This document shows positions 56,601-64,000 of a stretch of 64,000 nucleotides of DNA, in pieces (position 1 is the first letter of the stretch; each line of letters begins with the position of its first letter). The stretch is taken from contig OZ231128.1 in the NCBI GenBank assembly GCA_965153355.1, positions 38,440,001-38,504,000 on the forward strand. Direction: 5' to 3'. The DNA is from Flaccisagitta enflata (taxonomy: Eukaryota > Chaetognatha > Sagittoidea > Aphragmophora). A model generated the notes under the pieces. The model made no database searches. It was not told the origin of the DNA and was given only the letters and a program-made list of their open reading frames with translations. Made by a program: the position numbers and the translations under genes.

Positions 56601-57798
56601 ACTCTGAGGCTTGAGATGGGTGCTTTGAGACCTGAGATGAATAATTAATGATTGTAAGTCTGCCAGGGCAAATTGAAAGCCTGAGAGGGCTGATCTTAGG
56701 CCAGGAACAGATTAGAGGCCTGAGATAGCAGATCTGAGTTCTGGAGGTTGATGTGAGGCCTGAGAAATCAGATTTGAGGCCTGAGAGGGCAGATTTCAGG
56801 CCTAAGAGGGCAGATTTGAAACCTGTGAGGACAAATTTTAGGCCTGAGTTGGCACATTTGAAGCCTGTGAGGGAAGATACTATGCCTAAGAGGGCAAATT
56901 ATGGGTCTGAGAGGGCAGATTTTAGGCTTGAGAGGGCAGAATTCAGGCCTTGGAGGGCTTATTCCAGGCCTAGAAGGCTAGATTCTTGATGGGGGTGACC
57001 AAAATACAGACAAATGGATGGAAGGACGGATGGACCAACAAAAGTCCACTGTCTTCTACAGGAGTTTGTCCCCTCAGGGACCGCTGCTTATAAAGTATCA
57101 CTGACCATATTGTTCTTAACCGCCTGGTTCCTTCCTCAATTCAGCCCTTTCATTCCTCAATTCGGCCCTCCCAAGCTTCAAATCAGCACTGTCAAGCCTC
57201 TTATCGACCCTCTCTATTATCAAATCAGCCCTTTCCAAAGACTTATAGACTAACTGACAGACCAATAGATAAACTAACATACATATAATGACTTTTAAAC
57301 TGATGTAAGGAGCGAAGAAGGCATCTAAAGTCAAAATAAGACTGTGAAAAAGGTGGTGGGAAAAATTGCTTCAAATCACCATGATATTGCTCATGTTTGA
57401 CAAGTCAAAACTCAGCCATTTCTTAAGGGATACACAAAAAATTTGTGACAGTTTGAAAGAGCTTCAAAAATTCTTTAAAATGGGACCAATCTGGCAATTC
57501 TAGCTTATTTCGATCAAAAGTTACAAGCAAAACAAGTAAATTGTTCCAAAAATGAGAAAAATTCCACAACCTGGAAACTTGTCCACAATCCCCATGAAAT
57601 TGCTTGTGTTTGACAAGTTATATCTCAGTTGTTTTTGAACGGATTTACAAAAAATTGGTGACGGTTGGAAAGATCTTGAAGAGATCTTTAAAATGAGACC
57701 AATCTGGCATTTCTAGCTTGATTCGTTTAAAAGTTATAAGCAAAACAAGGTTGATTGTCCAAAAAATGAGAAATTCAATGACCTGTACTTCATGAAAT

Positions 57799-58339
57799 TA
57801 AAAAATGTGAATATTTCAAAAAGCGCTCTGGGAAATTTTTTGCACTCATTTGCCATGGATTACACATGGGTTGGACCACCAGAAACCGTCATAAAAGTGG
57901 CAGTACTCCTAGTTTAAAGTACAAGGTGCAAATACAGAGTAGTGCCCCCCCACCTCTTTTTTCATTAGTATTACATTTTTCAAAAGAGTTTTGGACAGAA
58001 ATATTGGGTAAGATGATGTAATAATACAACACAATGAGTCATATTCAAAGACTTTCAAACAGATATATGCAATGAATATCACGATTCTAAGTCAAATCTA
58101 GCAGTTTGGTAGCCTTTCATGTAAAAGATACACTAAAAGAATTTCATCTACAATATAACAGGGCACTAATTGGAAGGTTTAAAAAACAAAGTCATATTTC
58201 AATTTCAAAAGCGCCCGGGGTGCTTTTTAGAAAAAATACGGTGATATTATTCCAGTTGACGGAATTCTGATCGTAACAGATGATTATTTTTTGCCCCTTA
58301 AACCTTTTTCTGATAATGGCTCTTACAGAATTCCATCTC
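57799..58339. other. Unassigned DNA with one MITE tip
   Basis: GCGCCCGGGGTGCTTTTTAG and AAAAAATACGG near 58210-58241 resemble the right end of the MITE at 13021-13353. Nothing else is recognised. Confidence 0.4.
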
Positions 58340-58394
58340 TTACAAGTAAAATTTGTTAGTCCCTTGAAATCCGTAAGAGTGGGATTCAACTGTA
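58340..58394 (-). mobile_element. pogo/Tigger-like MITE right end
   Basis: CCCTTGAAATCCGTAAGAGT and GGGATTCAACTG-TA match the inverse of the element at 48522. Confidence 0.5.
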
Positions 58395-58455
58395 TCTGAA
58401 ATAGATCTTGACTGTATCTGAAATAGATCTTGACTGTATCTGAAATAAATCTTGT
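58386..58455 (+). repeat. 22-bp tandem repeat, three copies
   Basis: ACTGTATCTGAAATAGATCTTG repeats three times and starts inside the pogo-like end. Confidence 0.9.
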
Positions 58456-58626
58456 AGCGCAATTTAGAGAAGCTGTGAAGGTTCACGTGGCACACACATC
58501 TTTTGCATGAATGGCCATTAAAAAGAATCATAACCGGCTTACGGCTTACGAGAAAAACATGGCAAAGCGACTTTAAGTGAGACACAATTTATTTGATCCT
58601 TGATTTTTAAGTGGCAACGTGTGTGA

Positions 58627-59530
<904 letters not shown>

Positions 59531-59728
59531 CAGAGAAAAATAGGACTTAGCCAAATGAGCTTGGTGAGCTAAAATGCTCAAAATCACTCAATCAGACAAC
59601 CAGCTATGCTCACTGACATGCTTTCTTGTATTTAGATGCTCACACAAAAAGACAGAGAAAAAAAAGAGTGAGCTAAATGAGCTAAGAGAGCTAGAATATT
59701 TAAAAACACCGTCACAGATGAGCAGCTA
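59531..59728 (+). repeat. Dispersed repeat with GAGCTAAATGAGCT words, two copies
   Basis: Two copies (about 59535-59640 and 59655-59728) share AGAGAAAAA, TGAGCTAAAATGCTC and CAGCTA blocks with a third at 61838-61955. Confidence 0.65.
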
Positions 59729-60330
59729 CAGTGGGGTTCGTGGAATAACAGCCTAAACTGGAGGAAGGTCTTTCAGTGTCTAAATTTTATTCAACAAACT
59801 TGATATTTGAAATATAAATTGTTCACTTGATGCTTTTGTCCCTGAGTTTTTTGGTTGCTATGGAAACCAAAATCATTTTTTTGAACATTTATAACAACTA
59901 GAATATCAATATTTTGACAAATATTATCAGGGAACATTGCTCAGAATTAAATTTGCTACAACTTTCCCACAGTATGTCCTGTAAAAATATTGCTCGTTTA
60001 GCCGTTGCTAGGGAGCATCATTTAGCGGTTGCTAGGTGTGATGCCCCCTAGCAACGGCCAAACGAGCAATATTCTTACAGAACATACTGTGGGAAAGTTG
60101 TAGCAAATTTAATTTTGAGCAATGTTCCCTGACAATATTTCTCAAAATATTGATATTTTAGTGGTTATAAATGTTTGAAAAAATAATTTTGGTTTCCATA
60201 GCAACCGAAAAACTCAGGGACAAAAGCATCAAGTGAACAACTTATATTTCAAATATCAAGTTTGTCAAATGAAATTAAGACACTTAAATACCTTCCTCCA
60301 GTTTAGGCTGTTATTCCACGAACCCTACTG
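59729..60330 (+). mobile_element. 602-bp palindromic MITE with TA duplication
   Basis: The ends are CAGTGGGGTTCGTGGAATAA and TTATTCCACGAACCCTACTG, with TA at 59727 and 60331. It is a near-perfect palindrome around 60030 (CCGTTGCTAGGGAGCATCA). The copy at 61838 shows the host repeat without the insertion (GAGCAGCTATG). Confidence 0.85.
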
Positions 60331-60332
60331 TA

Positions 60333-61020
60333 TGTTGTACACGGACCTAGGGGACGGCATCTATCTTCTTTCTTTCTTCTTGCTATCTCTATCTCTTTCC
60401 CTCAACCTCGCGCTACGCGCACGCCTTGGACCTTCCTTCTCAGTTTCAGCAGGACCCGGAGCACTGTGCGATGACGAATGCTGCTTTGAGCGTGGAAGCT
60501 ACGGTTAACCTAGGCCAGGACCAATCGTTGCTCAGGGCTTACCGGCGAGCTTTCTGACTGGCTTCTTCACCAGCTTCTACACCAGCTTTCTAGCCGGCGA
60601 CCAACGATATAAAAGAGAGATCTGAGAAGAGCAAATAATTCCGTCTTGGGCAGTCTATCGCGCTACGTCTTGAGTATTTACTAGCCTACGCGCTAGTCCT
60701 TCGTTCGTCGTCGTCCTCGTTCGTCGCCGTCGACTTCGTCGTCGTCATCGTTCGTCGTCGTCTACGTTTACATTGCCGTATTCATTGTCGTTACCTGTTT
60801 TCATTGCCGTTCTCATTGTTTCTTCATTTGAGTATATATATGCGCTTTTCTTCCTTTATATCAGGGTTTCTCATTAGCATCCCCCCCCCTAGTTCAGTCA
60901 GTCCCCCTGGGGCATTTAGCGTTAGTTATCCCGCGGGGCCCTCTCTCTCCTTAGGCCATCCTCCTGTTAGGCTAGTTCTAAGGGTCGGGGCTTTCTTTTG
61001 GCAGGCGAGCTTTCCCTTTA
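60333..61020 (+). other. GC-rich segment with a TATA-like box
   Basis: GATATAAAAG lies at 60606 and is followed by TCGTCGTCGTC-type words at 60697-60760. This could be a promoter or part of a retrotransposon LTR. No matching second copy or gene is in the window. Confidence 0.3.
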
Positions 61021-61021
61021 G

Positions 61022-61024
<3 letters not shown>

Positions 61025-61101
<77 letters not shown>
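61025..61101. repeat. (CT)n microsatellite
   Basis: A CT run of about 75 bp. Confidence 0.97.
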
Positions 61102-61103
<2 letters not shown>

Positions 61104-61164
61104 TTTCTCTTTCTTGGGGTCCCCCTTTAGATTCTCTCTTTTTCCCCCTACGATACTGTATGCT

Positions 61165-61710
61165 CAGTGACATGCTTTTTGGGCAGCGGCCCCGGAGGGG
61201 CCGATGACCTATGATTCCACATAGGGCAATTTTCTCCGATTTCCGTCCGTCCGTCCGTCCCCCCCCTCCCCCAAGCCTCAAAGCCTCTCAGACCCCAGAT
61301 CAGGCCTTTTCGACTCCAAATCAGACCTTTCTTACCCCAAATCAGGCTTCTCAGATCTCAAATCAGGCCTCCCAGACCCCAAATCAGGCCTCTCAGACCC
61401 CAAATCAGGCCTCCCAGACCCCAAATCAGGCTTCTCAGACCCCAAATTAGGCCTCTCAGATCCAAATCAGGCCTCAGACCCCGTGTCAGGCTTTTCAGAC
61501 CCCAAATTGAACCCCTCAGACCCTAATAAGGCCTTTCAGACCCTAAATCAAGCCTTTCAGACCCCAAACCACGCCTCTCACACCCTAAATCAGACCTTTC
61601 AGAGCCAAAATCAGGCCTCTCAGCCCTCCAAACCAGCTTCTCAAACCAGAGAAAATTGTTCTATGTGGAATCATAGGTCATTGGCCCCTCCGGGGCCGCT
61701 GCCCCTCTCA
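61165..61710 (+). mobile_element. Double-hairpin element (family E) with 20-bp minisatellite
   Basis: The left end has GGGCAGCGGCCCCGGAGGGG and CCGATGACCTATGATTCCAC then ATAGGG. The right end is the inverse (CTATGTGGAATCATAGGTCA, GGGGCCGCTGCCCC). A short (CCGT)n run and an AAATCAGGCCTCTCAGACCC array fill the interior. The second hairpin differs in sequence from the copies at 20060 and 62925, but the left and right ends agree. Confidence 0.7.
61285..61640 (+). repeat. 20-bp minisatellite (AAATCAGGCCTCTCAGACCC)
   Basis: About 18 units, carried by the family E element. Confidence 0.9.
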
Positions 61711-61837
61711 TAATCTCATTCCCACATACACTAACTTAGGGGCATCGGGTACCGCTGACCATGTAACGCTTTTGCGACTATTTGTATCTGCTTGCTTAAA
61801 CATGTGTCAAAATATCTATTTATTTATCGCATTTGAA

Positions 61838-61955
61838 ATCAGAAAAAAAAGACTGAGCTAGATGAGCTAAATGAGCTAGACTGCTCAAAAACACCCTCGC
61901 AGATGAGCAGCTATGCCCATAAACATGTTTACTTGTGTTTGCATGCTCAAACCAG
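61838..61955 (+). repeat. Dispersed GAGCTAAATGAGCT repeat, third copy
   Basis: Similar to 59655-59728 but without the MITE. Confidence 0.6.
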
Positions 61956-62039
61956 TATAAATACACTTCTTTATTGATCCCACTTAAAATCATAACAAAT
62001 TGAAAAAAATTCAACTCGAATTTTTTGTAAATAAATCTT

Positions 62040-62660
62040 TAAGAAATCATAGCCCAAAAAATATTTGTGGTAGAGCATTCTGCTTCTGCGCCAAATGAAA
62101 GAAAATTATCAAATTTACTAACTCTATCAATTTCATTGGAGGCCCAAATCAGCCGGATGAGTTCCTAGATTTTTAGTTGCGTGCATGTGACTCTACACCT
62201 TGCTGTGTCAGTCGGTAGGTTGGTAGGTCGCTAGATTGGTCTGTCACATTTTTGAAATTTTGACTTTTTAAGGTTTTTTAAGGTAATTTAAGTATTTTAG
62301 GGTACTTTAGGGTACTTTTGGGTACATCAGGGTACTTTAGGGTACTTTGATTATTCTAAGGGTACTTTCAGATATGTTTAGGCACTTTTGGGTATTTTTG
62401 AGTATTTTGAGTATTTTTTGGAATTTTTTTGTATTTTTGGGTATTTTTGAGTATTTTTGAGTATTTCTTTGGTATTTTGTCAACTTTTTATAGGACATAC
62501 GTTACACATTTCAACATGTTTTTGTTCGTTTGTATGTCATTTCCAGACGCACACAACTGTTGCCCTCTTAGGCTTGTTTTATAAGAAAATGAAAACCATG
62601 TTACTCTCGAATATGTCAAAAAGTCGAGGACTGACTTTGACTTTTTTCCCAAGAAAATAG
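62040..62660 (+). repeat. Dispersed repeat interrupted by a hairpin element, copy 2
   Basis: Both flanks match 41281-41640. The interruption is the element at 62170-62578. Confidence 0.55.
62170..62578 (-). mobile_element. Hairpin element with AGGGTACTTT minisatellite
   Basis: The left end, TTTTTAGTTGCGTGCATGTG, is a mutated subfamily A or B hairpin followed by GTCGGTAGGT words. The right end has GCACACAACTGTTGCCC and AGGCTTGTT. About 180 bp of 10-11-bp AGGGTACTTT words fill the middle. Confidence 0.6.
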
Positions 62661-62924
62661 AGCATTGATTACGGAACGCCTAGATCTAGTCCAACTCGAT
62701 TTTCCGATGAGACTGGACTTTAACTACGCAAATGGAACATGAAAAGTGCTTGGAATTGAGCAAACTCTAGTGTGCAGTGTACTTCGCCCATTCCTTCATG
62801 GGAGAGTAAGTGATACAAAAGATGTGTTCATGCTGTAGACGCGGTTAACAGGACTAAATGTAATCGTAATTGTCGTCAAGGGAAACACGCCCTAGTTTGA
62901 TTCGCGTCAGAAGAAGGAGAAACT

Positions 62925-63240
62925 AGTCATCCAAAGATCGCACATGGTCAGCGGTACCCGATGCCCTGCTGGGAGTGATCCAGTGATGAAGTGGAGTGAG
63001 AGCAGGGCAGCGGCTCAAAAGGGCCGATGTCCTGTAGAACACAGGGAGGAAATTCCAGAGGGCTGGGAGGGCAAATTTATTGTCTTGTTAGCCAACCGGG
63101 GGGGGATGGAGGGACTAACTGACGGACGGATAGAAGGAAGGACAGACTGAAGGAAGACAGCTGGACGGAAGGAGGGGCGTCTACAAATTCCCCCCTGTGT
63201 TCCACAGGACATCAGCCCTTTGGGGCCGCCGCCCAAAAAG
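62925..63240 (+). mobile_element. Double-hairpin element (family E), short form
   Basis: It runs GTCAGCGGTACCCGATGCCC, GGGCAGCGGCTCAAAAGGGC, GATGTCCTGTAGAACACAGG, a GGACGGA core, then CTGTGTTCCACAGGACATCA and CCCTTTGGGGCCGCC. It is close to the inner element at 20060 but lacks its minisatellite. Confidence 0.7.
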
Positions 63241-63433
63241 GGGTTAAGAGGTTTTCATTGGAGTTTGGCTGGGACCGGAAAAAAGGGAAAAGCGACACAT
63301 ACGACCGCTAATCACATTGGCACAGATGTGAGAAAAGTTGGGCAGGTGACAACAGAACATCCAGATGAGAAGAGAAAGAAACAGAGATAGTGAACAAGGA
63401 AAGAAGAGAGGGGAAAAAGATCTAAATGAGAGA

Positions 63434-63539
<106 letters not shown>

Positions 63540-63725
63540 TAGACATAGAAATAGGCATTTATGTTTAACTGAAAGTGGGTTGGAGAAATTTGTAATGATA
63601 AACATAAGAACAAAAGGCACATAAACAGAAAACAATATGGACAGACAACAGTGAACAGTAAAAATGGTTGATCGACAGAATGTAGGAAAGAAGAGCAGAC
63701 AGACCGAAAGGCAGAGACTGTGATA

Positions 63726-63905
63726 AAAAGGCCGGATACACGGCCATCAGTTGCGGACGGGTGGGCAGGGGCGGAAATACGCGTTTTCCCACTTTTCAAC
63801 TCGAGCGTGACGGACCGACCGACCGACCAACCGACCAACCGACCAACCAACCAACGGATGGACGGACAAAGCCTCTTATAGAGTTGCGTGTCCGCAACTA
63901 AAAAA
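63726..63905 (+). mobile_element. Subfamily B hairpin element, complete
   Basis: It runs AAAGGCCGGATACACGGCC, CAGTTGCGGACGGGTGGGCA, (CCGA)n and (CCAA)n cores, then the hairpin AGTTGCG-TGTC-CGCAACT and AAAAA. Confidence 0.8.
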
Positions 63906-64000
63906 GGCGAATGATAGGAGACAGCAAAAGTGACAAAGAAAGGACGAGATAAGAAAAAAACATCAAGGAAGAGATAAAGAAAAAGACAGACAGTGACAGA

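Larger units (their letters stand above)
55024..57250 (+). repeat. 20-21-bp minisatellite (CTCAGGCCTCAAATCAGCCC words)
   Basis: Dozens of units with changing variants. A block of about 340 bp is itself duplicated (55590-55920 and 55925-56260). From about 56590 the words run in the inverse sense (GCCTGAGAGGGCAGATT). Confidence 0.9.
54531..57798 (+). mobile_element. 3.3-kb fold-back element with minisatellite cargo
   Basis: The arms are 54531-55023 and 57303-57798, inverted and similar throughout (end TTTCATGAAGTACATGTCAT). Each arm has two tandem sub-blocks with TAGAAATGCCAGATTGGTCC-type cores. Between them lies a 2.3-kb minisatellite containing double-hairpin element pieces. It starts 121 bp after the previous fold-back element. 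Confidence 0.75.

Overview
The window looks like nuclear DNA of an invertebrate animal, most likely an arthropod and possibly a crustacean. It has spliced exons, almost no uninterrupted host coding sequence, and very long di-, tri- and tetranucleotide repeats. It also carries two kinds of Penelope-like retroelement, a LINE, and many short transposons with TA or 8-bp target duplications. The arthropod guess rests mainly on the C-terminal exon of an NR4A/HR38-type nuclear receptor, whose wording recalls arthropod HR38. I cannot name the species.

Only three host genes can be supported. The first is an intronless gene for a secreted VMO-I (vitelline membrane outer layer 1) family protein on the minus strand (23200-24084), with a TATA-like box upstream and a candidate poly(A) signal downstream. 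The second is the last coding exon of an NR4A nuclear receptor on the plus strand (37958-38214). The third is one exon of a probable rhodopsin-class GPCR on the minus strand (45529-45706). It is preceded by about five decayed tandem copies of its own 3' splice site and first 80 bases.

The rest is mobile and repetitive DNA. 1-9.5 kb: short interspersed elements with terminal hairpins and (ACGG)n cores, a pair of inverted 763-bp MITEs, and a 5'-truncated LINE. 9.5-17.6 kb: palindromic TA-target MITEs and unassigned AT-rich DNA. 17.6-22.1 kb: large microsatellites and a nested double-hairpin element. 22.2-25.3 kb: the VMO-I gene. 25.3-32 kb: nested short elements, a palindromic MITE, a 72-bp minisatellite and long pyrimidine tracts. 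32.4-39.3 kb: a Naiad-type Penelope element (N-terminal GIY-YIG) beside a TTTTTC microsatellite, a ten-base N gap, a second Penelope element with a C-terminal GIY-YIG inserted 99 bp before the NR4A exon, then a hAT-like element nested in a short interspersed element that starts 41 bp after the NR4A stop. 39.3-50.6 kb: more short elements, the GPCR exon, pogo/Tigger-like fragments and a TTAGGG-like tract. 50.6-57.8 kb: two adjacent giant fold-back elements (3.8 and 3.3 kb), one carrying a 172-bp satellite and the other a 20-bp minisatellite. 57.8-64 kb: the longest (TG)n, another palindromic MITE and further double-hairpin elements.

The most unusual theme is modular. At least four subfamilies of short hairpin elements share one plan, but the terminal hairpin and the matching subterminal repeat change together. 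A second class has two hairpins at each end and also shows paired change. Both classes, and the fold-back elements, carry unrelated 10-, 20- or 172-bp minisatellites between conserved ends. The plan of the first class resembles Helentron-derived elements (HINE/DINE-1, pearl, mini-me); that assignment is an inference from structure. Coordinates were read by eye, so element ends may be off by a few bases.
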